From the NCBI GenBank assembly GCA_030147505.1, contig JASBVG010000094.1, forward strand, positions 1 to 64,000: DNA of 64,000 nt, read 5' to 3'. Under the pieces are notes generated by a model. The model was given only the letters and a program-made list of their open reading frames with translations, searched no databases and was not told the DNA's origin. A program made the position numbers and the translations under genes. Shown in pieces: positions 26,439-35,570 of this stretch. The DNA is from Tardiphaga sp. (GTDB taxonomy: Bacteria; Pseudomonadota; Alphaproteobacteria; Rhizobiales; Xanthobacteraceae). The first letter of the stretch is position 1; the number at the start of each line of letters is the position of its first letter.

Positions 26439-26573
26439 AGCGGCACCTTTTTCGGTTGCAAGGTGCTGGCATTCCGACCGCAAATCAGTATGTTGCCCCC
26501 CGAAATCGCTTCGCAGGCCGCGCGGCAATCGTGCCCAGTCCGGCCTCGGCCGACAAATTCAGGAAAATTCACT

Positions 26574-27140
26574 GTGAGAGTCATCGCCAGTTCTATTCGC
26601 AAGGGCAACGTCATCGAGCAAGAAGGCAAGCTCTATGTCGTTCTGTCCGCCGAAAACATCCATCCCGGCAAGGGCACCCCGGTGAGCCAGATCGAAATGC
26701 GCCGAATCAGCGACGGCGTGAAGATCTCGGAGCGCTACAAGACCACCGACCAGGTGGAAAAGGCGACCATTGAGGACCAGAATTTCACCTATCTCTATCA
26801 GGATGGCGACGGCTTCCACTTCATGAACCAGGAAACCTATGACCAGGTCCAGGTTCCGCCGGATGTCATCGGCAATTCAGCACCATACCTGCAGGAAAAC
26901 ATGGTCGTGAAGCTATCGCTCCATGACATGGTACCGGTCGCCATCGTGCTGCCGCAGCGTGTCACGCTCGAAGTCGTCGAGACCGAACCAGTGACCAAGG
27001 GCCAGACCGCCTCGTCGTCCTACAAGCCGGCGATCCTCTCGAACGGCATCCGTTCGGCGGTTCCGCCGCATGTCGGCACCGGGACCCGCATCGTGGTGCT
27101 GACGGAAGACGGCTCCTATGTCGAGCGCGCCAAGGACTGA
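26574..27140 (+). CDS. efp: Translation elongation factor P
   Basis: 188 residues, the normal EF-P length, from a GTG at 26574 with AGGAAA 7 bases upstream. It begins VRVIASSIRKGNVIEQEGKL, as in related EF-P proteins. The loop HPGKGTPV carries the lysine that receives beta-lysine from EpmA. The three beta-barrel domains end in the usual VGTGTRIVVLTEDGSYVERA. EF-P rescues ribosomes stalled on polyproline runs. The gene is divergent from epmA and is followed by a strong intrinsic terminator. Confidence 0.97.
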   Translation: MRVIASSIRKGNVIEQEGKLYVVLSAENIHPGKGTPVSQIEMRRISDGVKISERYKTTDQVEKATIEDQNFTYLYQDGDGFHFMNQETYDQVQVPPDVIGNSAPYLQENMVVKLSLHDMVPVAIVLPQRVTLEVVETEPVTKGQTASSSYKPAILSNGIRSAVPPHVGTGTRIVVLTEDGSYVERAKD

Positions 27141-27167
27141 TATCTGTCCTGTCGCCGAGTGAGATCA

Positions 27168-27204
27168 GCCCCGGATGCGGCAACGCATCCGGGGCTTTTT
27201 CTTT
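27168..27204 (+). terminator. Intrinsic terminator after efp
   Basis: A perfect 12-base stem (27168-27179 GCCCCGGATGCG with 27184-27195), GCAA loop and a following run TTTTTCTTT. It lies 28 bases after the efp stop. Confidence 0.95.
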
Positions 27205-27395
27205 GATCTGCTCGCTCAAGCTACGAAACGAGCTCAAGCCGAGAAGCTGACGCCCTAGTATTATCAATCAGATATCTAGAAATCTTAATGTACAACCGAA
27301 ACGCCTTGAACTGTTACATGGAGAGGAATGCCCTCCGTGCGCCAGCGGCGCAATGCCTCTGCCTCACGCTCTCCGGTGGCGGTAGACTGTCCGCC

Positions 27396-28625
27396 ATGGC
27401 CAAGATCGATTCTCGCATCTCTCGCCGCATCCTCCTGCAGTCTGCTCTCGGTGGCGGCGCGCTGCTCGCGATGCCTGCCAGAGCTCTCGCCGCGCCTGCC
27501 GGCTTCGATGCCTGGCGCGATGGCTTCCGCGCGAAGGCAACGGCGAAAGGCATCTCTGCCGCCACCTATGACCGCGTGATGGGCCGACTGGAGCCGGACA
27601 TGTCCGTGTTCCAGAAGATGAAGAAACAGCCCGAGTTTCACGAGCAGGTCTGGCAATATGTGAACCGCCGCGCCTCCGACTGGCGCATCACCGCCGGCAA
27701 GGAAGCGCTGCGCAAAAACGGCGCGCTGTTCGATCGTATCGAGCGCGACTTCGGCGTCGAGCGCGGCACGCTGCTGGCGCTGTGGGGTGTCGAGTCCGCC
27801 TATGGCGATCCCCTGGTGCAGCAGAACCACATGCGCCCGGTATTTCCCTCGCTCGCCGCCCTTGCCTGGAACGAGCCGCGTCGCCGCGCCTATTGGGAGA
27901 CCGAGCTCATCAACGCGTTGCGCGTGGTGCAGAACGGCTGGGGCACGCCCGACGAGATGCGCGGCTCCTGGGCCGGCGCCATGGGGCATACGCAATGGAT
28001 GCCGGAAGTCTGGCTCAATGTCGGCATCGACTACGACAAGGACGGCCGCGTCTCGCCATTCGGCAAGCCGGACGATGCGCTCGGCTCCAGCGCGCGCTTC
28101 CTCGTCAACCGCGGCAAGTATCCGCGCGGCGAGCACTGGGGCTATGAGGTGCGCACCAATGGCGCGGCGGCATCGGATGCGAAGCGCTCTTACACTTCAT
28201 GGGCCGAGGCCGGGGTGACGCGCGCCGATGGGCAACCGTTTCCACAACCGAATGCAACGGCGAAACTGTGGACGCCCGTGGCGGGCGGACCGAGCTTCCT
28301 GCTCGGGCAGGGTTTTTACGCCGTGCGTAGCTACAATCCGTCGATGAACTACGCTCTGGCGATCTGCCATCTCGGCGACCGCATCCTCGGCGCACCGCCC
28401 TTCATCCAGCCTTTCCCCGGCTCCGAGCGCATCCTGACACTGGCCGAGGTGCAGGAGTTGCAGACGCGGCTGACGCGCGCCGGCTTCGACACCGGCGGCA
28501 CCGACGGACGTGTCGGCAATGACACGATGCAGGCGGTGCGGGATTTCCAGACCAAGGCTGGACTGCTGCCGGCGGATGGCTATGGCGGGCTAAAAGTGCT
28601 CGCACGGCTACGACAAGGCGGGTGA
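27396..28625 (+). CDS. Lytic murein transglycosylase (MltB/SltB family) with peptidoglycan-binding domain
   Basis: 409 residues from the ATG at 27396; the frame upstream to 27288 lacks a signal peptide at its start. The N-terminus SRISRRILLQSALGGGALLA is a twin-arginine signal ending near ARALAAP. The catalytic domain (about 35-320) has the active Glu 133 in LWGVESAYGDP and the typical AMGHTQWMP motif. A C-terminal peptidoglycan-binding domain (about 345-405) has LQTRLTRAGFDTGGTDGRVG. The enzyme cleaves the MurNAc-GlcNAc bond to 1,6-anhydro ends in the periplasm. Use of a Tat rather than a Sec/lipoprotein signal is notable but seen in related rhizobial proteins. Confidence 0.92.
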   Translation: MAKIDSRISRRILLQSALGGGALLAMPARALAAPAGFDAWRDGFRAKATAKGISAATYDRVMGRLEPDMSVFQKMKKQPEFHEQVWQYVNRRASDWRITAGKEALRKNGALFDRIERDFGVERGTLLALWGVESAYGDPLVQQNHMRPVFPSLAALAWNEPRRRAYWETELINALRVVQNGWGTPDEMRGSWAGAMGHTQWMPEVWLNVGIDYDKDGRVSPFGKPDDALGSSARFLVNRGKYPRGEHWGYEVRTNGAAASDAKRSYTSWAEAGVTRADGQPFPQPNATAKLWTPVAGGPSFLLGQGFYAVRSYNPSMNYALAICHLGDRILGAPPFIQPFPGSERILTLAEVQELQTRLTRAGFDTGGTDGRVGNDTMQAVRDFQTKAGLLPADGYGGLKVLARLRQGG

Positions 28626-28721
28626 GCTGTACCTTCGCTGTGAGGACGATGGCGCGAGCGTCCCCGTGGTACAAAATAGACATCTGGCTTTAAGCCGTTC
28701 GAATATTCAGCGAGGGGCATC

Positions 28722-29012
28722 ATGCATTTCCCAGTGAGCAAGTTCGCGTTCTATCCGTTGACGCTGATGATCATTACGTTCTCTCTCTCGACGACCGCTC
28801 TGGCCATCACCGTCGAGGTCGCGAGAAAATGCGGCACTGCGGCAGCGAAGGCCTTCCCGCCGCGCGTACCGGGTAACCCCGCGGCCGGTAGTGCAGCCGG
28901 ATCGGGAAGCGATCAGCGTGCCTACTACAACAAATGCGTCGCTGATGCGGAAGCGTCTCAGGGCGCGGACAAGGCGAATAGTCCCAACCGCCCAGCCGGC
29001 TCACCCAAGTGA
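28722..29012 (+). CDS. Small secreted protein, unknown function
   Basis: 96 residues with GAGGGG 5 bases before the ATG. A signal peptide (about 1-28, LMIITFSLSTTALA) precedes a short mature part with two cysteines (RKCGTAAA and YYNKCVADAE), which could pair, and a Gly/Ser/Pro-rich linker. It is convergent with fumC, with only 13 bases between them. No family is recognised. Confidence 0.7.
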   Translation: MHFPVSKFAFYPLTLMIITFSLSTTALAITVEVARKCGTAAAKAFPPRVPGNPAAGSAAGSGSDQRAYYNKCVADAEASQGADKANSPNRPAGSPK

Positions 29013-29025
29013 TGCGTGTAGAACG

Positions 29026-30414
29026 TTAGATCCTGGCCATCCGCTGCGGATCGACATAGCGATCATAGTCTTCACCTGAGAGCAGCCCCAGCGCCATTGC
29101 GGCTTCCCGTGGCGTGATGGCTTCATCGAGCGCCTTGGCCGTAATCTGCGCGACCTTGTCGTAGCCGATCACCGGATTGAGCGCGGTCGCAAGCAGCGGT
29201 GCATTCGCGACATTGGCGGCGAGCTGGCGGCGATCAACGTCGAGATCGCGGATCAGACGGGCTGCGAAGACTTCGATGCCGTCTGCCAGGACGCGGATCG
29301 ACTGCAGGACGTTGTAGATGATCACCGGCTTGGCGACATTGAGCTCGAAATTGCCTGACGCGCTCGCTGTCGTGACGACAGCGTTGTTGCCGGTCACCTG
29401 AAAGCAGACCTGCGCCAGCATCTCGGCGATGGTCGGGTTGCGCTTGCCGGGCATGATCGAGGATGTCAACCCGTCATGCGGGATAACGAGTTCACCAAAG
29501 CCGCAACGCGGGCCGGAACCGAGAAAGCGCACATCGTTCGCGACCTTGAGCAGCGTGACGGCAAGACCGTTCAGCGCGGCCGAGACTTCGACGAGCGCGT
29601 CATGGGCGCCCATGCCTTCGAACTTGCTGGGGTTCGGGACGAAACTTTCACCGGTCGATGCGTTCAGGTGTTCGCAGAACGCAACGTCAAAGCCCGCGGG
29701 TGCGTTAAGGCCGGAGCCGACGGCTGTGCCACCCTGCGGCAGCATCAGCAAGCGTGGAAACACCGCTTCGATGCGGTCGATGGCATGATCGGCCTGACGC
29801 GCGAAGGCATCGAAAGCCTGCCCCATGGTCATGGGGACCGCATCCATCAGATGCGTGCGACCGATCTTGACCACATCGGCGAAGGCGTCGGCTTTGGCCT
29901 GCAACTCATCGTGCAGCATCTGCAAAGCCGGGAGCAATCGGCGGCGCAGCTCAAGCGTTGTCGCGATATGCATCACGGTCGGGAAACTGTCATTGGACGA
30001 CTGCGAGCAGTTGACGTGATCGTTGGGATGCACCGGCGACTTGGCGCCGAGCGGCTGACCCAGCAGCTCATTGGCGCGGTTCGCGATCACCTCATTGGCG
30101 TTCATGTTGGTCTGGGTGCCGGAGCCGGTCTGCCAGATCGGCAACGGGAAATGATCGTCGAAACGACCCTGCTGCAATTCGCGTGCAGCCGTCTCGATCG
30201 GCGCGGCAAGCTCGGACGCGATCACCCCCAACTGCAGATTGGCGCGCAATGCGGCGATCTTCTGCAGGGCGAAGGCGCGGATCAGCGCGACCGGAAAACG
30301 CTCGTCGCTGACCTGAAAGACCTCAAGGGCGCGCTGGGTCTGCGCGCCCCAATAGCGATCCTTCGGCACAGCGACGGTGCCGAAGGAGTCCTTCTCGATG
30401 CGGGTGCCAGTCAC
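29026..30414 (-). CDS. fumC: Class II fumarase
   Basis: 462 residues, the standard FumC length. The start TRIEKDSFGTVAVPKDRYWG and the superfamily signature SSIMPGKRNPTIAEM are diagnostic. GSGTQTNMNANEVI and HPNDHVNCSQSSND are active-site segments. It is iron-independent and interconverts fumarate and L-malate as a tetramer. It is the last gene of an operon, 7 bases after the TctC-type protein and downstream of a lyase of the same superfamily, so besides the TCA cycle it may take fumarate released by that lyase (inference). Confidence 0.95.
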   Translation of the reverse strand: MTGTRIEKDSFGTVAVPKDRYWGAQTQRALEVFQVSDERFPVALIRAFALQKIAALRANLQLGVIASELAAPIETAARELQQGRFDDHFPLPIWQTGSGTQTNMNANEVIANRANELLGQPLGAKSPVHPNDHVNCSQSSNDSFPTVMHIATTLELRRRLLPALQMLHDELQAKADAFADVVKIGRTHLMDAVPMTMGQAFDAFARQADHAIDRIEAVFPRLLMLPQGGTAVGSGLNAPAGFDVAFCEHLNASTGESFVPNPSKFEGMGAHDALVEVSAALNGLAVTLLKVANDVRFLGSGPRCGFGELVIPHDGLTSSIMPGKRNPTIAEMLAQVCFQVTGNNAVVTTASASGNFELNVAKPVIIYNVLQSIRVLADGIEVFAARLIRDLDVDRRQLAANVANAPLLATALNPVIGYDKVAQITAKALDEAITPREAAMALGLLSGEDYDRYVDPQRMARI

Positions 30415-30421
30415 GTCACGC

Positions 30422-31402
30422 TCACTGCGCGCCGACGACGCCGGCGTTCTTGATGATCGGCGTCCACTTATCGATCTCGGACTTCAGATGTTTTGCGAGC
30501 GCATCGGGCGTCGCGCGTTCCGGCGTCACGGGCTGCGCGCCCAGCGCGGCCAGACGCGTCTTCACTGTCTCGTCCTTCAACGCGATATTCAGCGCCGCGT
30601 TGAGCTTGTCGAGTACCGGCTTCGGCGTCCCTTTCGGCGCGAACAGGCCGTACCAGACCGTGTACTGGAAATCCTTCAGGCCAGCTTCGGCTGTGGTCGG
30701 CAGGTTCGGCAGTGCCGGTGCGCGTTCAGTGCTCGTGACGGCATAGCCCTTGATGGTGCCGCCATCGACATTACCGACCACATTGACGATCTGGTCGCAC
30801 ATCACATCGACCTGCCCGCTCATCATATCGTTCATTGCGGGACCCGCGCCGCGATAGGCGATCTGCGTCGGCTGCGTGCCGGTCGCGGCATTCAGCAGCA
30901 GGCCGCACAGATGCGAGGCCGAGCCGATGCCGGCATGGGCGTAGTTCACTTTCTCCTTGGTGGTCTTCATCCAGGCGATCAGCTCTTCGAGATTCTTGGC
31001 CGGCAGATCCTTGCGGGCCACGAAGACCGAGGGCAGATCGACGGCGAGACCGATCGGCTCATAGTCCTTGATCGGATCGTATTTGAGCTTCGGATACAGT
31101 GCGGGATTGGTGGCGTGGCTGATGTGGATCAGCAGCAGATTGTATCCGTCCGGCGCCGAGGCGGCGACCTTGGCGCTGCCGATGGAGCCACCAGCGCCGG
31201 TGGTATTCTCGACGATGACCTGCTGCTTCAGCGGGCCGCTCATGGCCTGTGCCAGAAGACGCGCGATGGTGTCGCCGGGACCGCCTGCCGAATACGGCAT
31301 GTTCATGGTGATGGTGCGCGTGGGGAATTCCTGCGCCGTCACCGGAGCAGCAAGCAGAGCGCCGGCGAGCACGACTGCGGTCGTCAAAATCGTTCTGGTC
31401 AT
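30422..31402 (-). CDS. Tripartite tricarboxylate transporter solute-binding protein (TctC/Bug family)
   Basis: 326 residues with a Sec signal peptide ending APVTAQ. The Bug/TctC hallmarks are present: FPTRTITMNMPYSAGGPGDT near the mature N-terminus, then NTTGAGGSIG and a C-terminal SEIDKWTPIIKNAGV. Bug proteins bind carboxylates such as citrate, aspartate or aromatic acids in the periplasm and often work without a linked permease. No tctA/tctB genes are nearby. It sits between a substituted-succinate-type lyase and fumC, suggesting a dicarboxylate or tricarboxylate ligand (inference). Confidence 0.92.
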   Translation of the reverse strand: MTRTILTTAVVLAGALLAAPVTAQEFPTRTITMNMPYSAGGPGDTIARLLAQAMSGPLKQQVIVENTTGAGGSIGSAKVAASAPDGYNLLLIHISHATNPALYPKLKYDPIKDYEPIGLAVDLPSVFVARKDLPAKNLEELIAWMKTTKEKVNYAHAGIGSASHLCGLLLNAATGTQPTQIAYRGAGPAMNDMMSGQVDVMCDQIVNVVGNVDGGTIKGYAVTSTERAPALPNLPTTAEAGLKDFQYTVWYGLFAPKGTPKPVLDKLNAALNIALKDETVKTRLAALGAQPVTPERATPDALAKHLKSEIDKWTPIIKNAGVVGAQ

Positions 31403-31429
31403 CGAAATCTCTCCCGTTTAATTTTTGTT

Positions 31430-32779
31430 TCAGCGCTTGCTCAGACTCAGCACGCGATCGACCATCGGGCCGCACAGGCCGAGATAGTTCGCGGGGTCGC
31501 AATGCTTACGGATGTTGTCTTTGCCGCCGAGCGCATCGTGGATCTCAGGCACCTCGGCGAGAATGTCGGCGAGCGTGCCGCCGCCCTCGATGGCCTTGCG
31601 GCAGGCGTCATAGACGACGTCATGCGCATGCTGGCGGCCGAGCTTTGGCGCCGCCGCCATCATGACCGCTTCGGCAACGATGAGGCCGTGGGTGAGATCG
31701 AGATTGTCGAGCATGCGCTTCTCGTGCACGACGAGACCGCCAAGCATGAACTTTGCGTTTGCCAACGATGATGCGGTGAGCAGAAAGCTCTCCGGCAGCG
31801 AGGCCCATTCGACATGCCAGGGGCCGGTGGCGCGCTCGAGATCATGGATCATGCCATCGAGCATGGTGGCCACATGCTGACGCACCGCTTTTGCAGCGGC
31901 GAGCATCAGTTCGCTCGAAATCGCGTTGCGCTTTTGCGGCATTGTCGATGACGCGCCGCGTCCGGGCACGAAAGGCTCCGACACTTCACCAAATTCGGAC
32001 GATGACAACAGCATCACGTCGGTGGCGATCTTGCCGAGGGTGCCGGTGATCAGGCCGAGCAGCGTCACGGCCTCGGCGATGCCGTCGCGCGCCACATGCC
32101 AGGTGATCGACGGCTGATGCAGGCCGAGTTCTTCGCAGAACAGCCTTTGCATTTCGAGGCCGCCCTCGCCCACTGAAGCCAGCGTGCCCGCAGCGCCGGA
32201 GAACTCGCCCAGAAGGATTCGCGGCAGCGCCTGATCGACACGCTCGATGTGGCGATCGATCGAGGACAGCCAGACCGCGGCCTTGTAGCCGAAGGTTACC
32301 GGCAGCGCCTGCTGCAGATGGGTGCGCCCGGCCATCGGCGTGTCGCGATACTTCTTGGCCATGGCTTTGAGGATGTCGCGAATCTCACGCAGGTCGCGCG
32401 CGACGATAGCGAGCGCGGCGCGGATCTGCAGGACATTGGCGGTGTCCATGATGTCCTGGGTGGTGGCGCCCCAATGGACGAAGCGCCCTGCCTCACCGGC
32501 GGCAGCAGAGAGCTGATGCACCAGCGGCAGGATCGGATAGCCGACGATCTCGGTCTCATGGCGGAGCTTGTCGAAATCGATCTGGATGGACTTGCCGGCG
32601 GCTTGAATGGCTTCGGCGGCGGACTTGGGCACGACGCCCATGCGGGCCTGCGCACGGGCCAGCGCAACCTCCGCCTCGATATAGCGGCCGACCAAGGCCT
32701 CATCCGTGAACACGGCCCGCATCTCCGCTGTGCCAAACATGTCCCGGAACAGGACCGAATCGAAAACCGTGCTGCCCAT
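31430..32779 (-). CDS. Fumarase/aspartase-superfamily lyase (PcaB/adenylosuccinate-lyase-like)
   Basis: 449 residues. The superfamily signature is GRGASSTMPQKRNAISSEL; the conserved THLQQALPVTFGYKAA and FVHWGATTQDIMDTANVLQI resemble 3-carboxy-cis,cis-muconate cycloisomerase and adenylosuccinate lyase. Housekeeping PurB proteins differ in length and context, and no protocatechuate genes are near, so neither name is used. Members cleave C-N, C-O or C-C bonds to release fumarate or a related product. It is the first gene of the operon with tctC and fumC, directly behind the GntR operator region. The likely substrate is a substituted succinate taken up through the Bug protein (inference). Confidence 0.82.
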   Translation of the reverse strand: MGSTVFDSVLFRDMFGTAEMRAVFTDEALVGRYIEAEVALARAQARMGVVPKSAAEAIQAAGKSIQIDFDKLRHETEIVGYPILPLVHQLSAAAGEAGRFVHWGATTQDIMDTANVLQIRAALAIVARDLREIRDILKAMAKKYRDTPMAGRTHLQQALPVTFGYKAAVWLSSIDRHIERVDQALPRILLGEFSGAAGTLASVGEGGLEMQRLFCEELGLHQPSITWHVARDGIAEAVTLLGLITGTLGKIATDVMLLSSSEFGEVSEPFVPGRGASSTMPQKRNAISSELMLAAAKAVRQHVATMLDGMIHDLERATGPWHVEWASLPESFLLTASSLANAKFMLGGLVVHEKRMLDNLDLTHGLIVAEAVMMAAAPKLGRQHAHDVVYDACRKAIEGGGTLADILAEVPEIHDALGGKDNIRKHCDPANYLGLCGPMVDRVLSLSKR

Positions 32780-32792
32780 GGCGCCTCCTCAT

Positions 32793-32824
32793 TATGTTCG
32801 TACATATTAAATTGTCCGAACATA
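32793..32824. promoter_or_regulatory. Paired operator-like sites between the lyase operon and its GntR regulator
   Basis: Two TGT-N4-ACA boxes, TGTTCGTACA (32795-32804) and TGTCCGAACA (32813-32822), fit TGTYCGWACA and lie 18 bases apart centre to centre. The outer arms TATGTTCG and CGAACATA form a perfect inverted repeat. TGT-ACA half-site pairs are usual for GntR/HutC repressors. The AT-rich spacer probably holds promoter elements of the lyase operon. Confidence 0.7.
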
Positions 32825-32904
32825 AAAGATAAGTCAACCAGCTTCCTTGACGGGATGGCGGCGGATCAGGCTTCCCTTATTGGAACAAAGACTCAGGGGC
32901 TGAT

Positions 32905-33648
32905 GTGGCAACGGTCGAAAAGCGATACGCATTCGTCGCCCGGGCGCTGACCGAGGCGATAGCCGACGGGCGGCATCCGGTCGGTTCGGTACTGCCGACG
33001 GAGTTCGAGCTGGCGGAGCAGTTTGCCGTGAGCCGCTCGACCGTGCGTGCGGCAATGCAGGAGCTGCAGGCATCGGGACTGGTGAGCCGCAAGCGGAACG
33101 CCGGAACGCGGGTCGAGGCGGCATCGCCCGCGCGCGGCGGCAGTGGGTTCACACAGGCGCTGAACACCATCGAAGCCGTGCAGCAATTCGGCACGGAGAC
33201 CGAACGACACGTGCAGCGGGTGGTGGATGTGGTCGCGGACAGCGAGCTTGCGGCGCAGCTCGGCTGCCGGCCAGGCCGGCGCTGGCTGTGTATCTCCAGC
33301 CTGCGCATGATCCCCGGTGATGCCACGCGCACGCCGATCTGCTGGACCGACGTCTATATCGACGGGGCCTTCGCGGATGAGGTGCGCACGAAGATGGACG
33401 GGCATCACGAGATTTTCGGCACCCTGGTGGAGAAGATTTCGGGACGGCGCTTCGTGGAGATCCGTCAGGATATTTGGGCGGTCGGCGTCTCGCAGACGAT
33501 GGCCGAGCCGCTGAAGGCCGAGGCCGGCGCGCATGCGCTGTCGATCCGGCGGCAATATCTGTTCGCTTCAAACGAACTTGCGGAGGTTTCGCTGAGCATT
33601 CATCCGGCGGATCGCTATCGTTATTCGACAAGGCTACTACGCGGCTAA
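32905..33648 (+). CDS. GntR-family transcriptional regulator, HutC subfamily
   Basis: 247 residues from a GTG at 32905 with AGGGG 7 bases upstream. The N-terminal winged helix (about 5-75) has VGSVLPTEFELAEQFAVSRS and TVRAAMQELQASGLVSRKRN. The C-terminal UTRA ligand domain spans about 95-245. HutC-type proteins usually repress a neighbouring catabolic operon until a pathway acid binds. It is divergent from the lyase-tctC-fumC operon with two matching operator boxes between, so control of that operon is a well-founded inference. Its stop overlaps that of recJ by four bases (convergent). Confidence 0.92.
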   Translation: MATVEKRYAFVARALTEAIADGRHPVGSVLPTEFELAEQFAVSRSTVRAAMQELQASGLVSRKRNAGTRVEAASPARGGSGFTQALNTIEAVQQFGTETERHVQRVVDVVADSELAAQLGCRPGRRWLCISSLRMIPGDATRTPICWTDVYIDGAFADEVRTKMDGHHEIFGTLVEKISGRRFVEIRQDIWAVGVSQTMAEPLKAEAGAHALSIRRQYLFASNELAEVSLSIHPADRYRYSTRLLRG

Positions 33649-35483
33649 CGAATCATCCTTGGCTCGGATGACGGCAATGCCACGTCGATCACGCGCATCT
33701 GTACCCGCTCCTGCCCCTGCCAGCGATCGACGGTGAGCGAGCCGGCCACATGCACCTGCTGGCCGCGATATTCCTGCAGCGCGTTGCCGAGCTTCTGGCC
33801 CACCGAGCGGAAGGCGATGCCGTTGACCATGGCGCCGTCGGACGACTTCAGACGCAGACGCAGATGCGCCTGCCCGACTTCATCGACATAAGCGAGCTGA
33901 TGCGAGAGCAACGCGATGACCGGCTCGGGATTGGCCTGGCCGAACGGGCCGGCGCGGTTGATTGTGTTGACGAGATCGACGGTGACGCCGCGCGCGGTGA
34001 CGGCGCCGTCGATGAACAGTTCTTTCTCATTGCGTGATTTAGCGACATCGGACGCGAGGCGCTCTTCGAGAAAGGCACGGAATTCGCCGAGCCTTTCCTT
34101 CCTCAACGTGACGCCCGCGGCCATGGCGTGACCGCCGCCCTTGATGAGCAAGCCATCAGTCACTGCCTGCCGCACCGCCTTGCCGAGATCGACGCCGGAG
34201 ATCGAGCGGCCGGAGCCGGTGCCGATACCGCCGGGCTCCAGCGCGATGGCAAAGCTCGGCCGCGCGAACTTCTCCTTCAGGCGCGAGGCGACGAGGCCGA
34301 CAACGCCGGGATGCCAGCCTTCGCTTGCGGTGACGATCACACTGCCCTTGTCCTCAAGGCCGAGCGAGGCAAGCGCCTCGGCTTCGGCCTGCGCCTCGGC
34401 AGCCTGTTCGATGGCACGACGCTCGATGTTGAGACGATCGAGTTCGGCTGCGATCCTGGCGGCCTCGGAGACATCGCCTTCGAGCAAGAGACGTACGCCG
34501 AGATCGGCGCGGCCGATGCGGCCGCCGGCATTGATGCGCGGGCCAAGCATGAAACCGAGATGCCAGGCTTCCGGCGGGCCGTTGAGGCGCGCGACGTCCA
34601 TCAAAGCGGTGTGACCGACATGGTCGCGGCGACGCAGCGCGATCAGGCCCTTGGCGACGAAGGCGCGGTTGAGGCCGATCAGCGGCGCGACATCCGCGAC
34701 GGTGCCGAGGGCCACGTGATGCAGCATGTCGAGCAGGTTCGGCTCAGGCCTCTGCGGCGTCCAGAAACCGCGCTGGCGCAGCTCGCGGTTGACGGCGACC
34801 AATGTGATCAGCACGAGGCCGACGGCAGCGAGATGGCCGAGGCCGGAAATGTCGTCGAGACGGTTGGGATTCACCACGGCATCGACGTCGGGCAATTCCT
34901 CATTGGCCTGATGGTGATCGATGACGACCACGGACATGCCGAGCTTTTTCGCCTCCGCCAGCGGCTCGAAACTGGTGGTGCCGCAATCGACGGTGACCAG
35001 CAGCGTATTGCCGTTCCCCGCCAGCGCGCGGATCGCATCCACGTTGGGGCCATAACCTTCGAAAATGCGGTCGGGAATGTGGATTTGCGGATCGAGGCCG
35101 CAATGGCGCAGGTGCCAGGCGAGCAGTGCGGAGGATGTGGCGCCGTCGACGTCATAGTCGCCGAAGATCGCGACCTGCTCGCGCCGCTCTGCGGCATCCG
35201 CAATGCGTTTGGCCGCGGCTTCCATCTGGGTGATGGTGAACGGATCCGGCATCAGTTTACGGATGGTCGGATCGAGGAAATCCTCGACGGCATCGATCTC
35301 GATGCCGCGGCCGGCGATGACCCGGGCGAGCATCTCCGGCAGCTTGAACCGCTGCACCATCGCCAAAGCCCGCGCGGCGCCGCGCTGATCGACACGGTCG
35401 CGCCAGATACGGCCGGTGGCGGATTGGGTCACGCCGAGAAAGGCGGGACGGACGAGTTCGGGGATGTCGGTCGACGGGGACAT
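33645..35483 (-). CDS. recJ: Single-stranded-DNA exonuclease RecJ
   Basis: 612 residues. The DHH phosphoesterase motifs are visible: FGDYDVDGATS (108-118), VDCGTT (166-171), VVVIDHHQ (about 185-192). DHHA1 follows with GSGRSISGVDLGKAV and GGGHAMAAGV, then the C-terminal OB-fold (about 500-605). It degrades single-stranded DNA 5' to 3' in recombination and mismatch repair. In related genomes recJ commonly follows glpX; here a low-GC gene, a HAD protein and a GNAT protein lie between. Confidence 0.96.
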   Translation of the reverse strand: MSPSTDIPELVRPAFLGVTQSATGRIWRDRVDQRGAARALAMVQRFKLPEMLARVIAGRGIEIDAVEDFLDPTIRKLMPDPFTITQMEAAAKRIADAAERREQVAIFGDYDVDGATSSALLAWHLRHCGLDPQIHIPDRIFEGYGPNVDAIRALAGNGNTLLVTVDCGTTSFEPLAEAKKLGMSVVVIDHHQANEELPDVDAVVNPNRLDDISGLGHLAAVGLVLITLVAVNRELRQRGFWTPQRPEPNLLDMLHHVALGTVADVAPLIGLNRAFVAKGLIALRRRDHVGHTALMDVARLNGPPEAWHLGFMLGPRINAGGRIGRADLGVRLLLEGDVSEAARIAAELDRLNIERRAIEQAAEAQAEAEALASLGLEDKGSVIVTASEGWHPGVVGLVASRLKEKFARPSFAIALEPGGIGTGSGRSISGVDLGKAVRQAVTDGLLIKGGGHAMAAGVTLRKERLGEFRAFLEERLASDVAKSRNEKELFIDGAVTARGVTVDLVNTINRAGPFGQANPEPVIALLSHQLAYVDEVGQAHLRLRLKSSDGAMVNGIAFRSVGQKLGNALQEYRGQQVHVAGSLTVDRWQGQERVQMRVIDVALPSSEPRMIR

Positions 35484-35570
35484 GCGCGCACATAAGCATG
35501 ATGCGCGCGGGAGGCAAATAATGAAGTCTTATTTTACTCTCGGAATGACGGGCGAAGAACGCTTCCGGTG

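Noticed and set aside
25752..26573. A long N-terminal extension of EF-P (274 codons)
   Set aside because: EF-P has a fixed length near 188 residues; the GTG at 26574 has a ribosome site and the extension is antisense to epmA.
31430..32779. Naming the lyase pcaB or purB
   Set aside because: Motifs allow both, but context (no pca genes; TctC and FumC partners) supports neither.
34128..35495. A 455-codon plus-strand frame, likewise 58628-59833, 60857-61822, 27285-28136 and 29476-30453
   Set aside because: Antisense to recJ, parE, the SDR pair, the lytic transglycosylase and fumC; no recognisable motifs.
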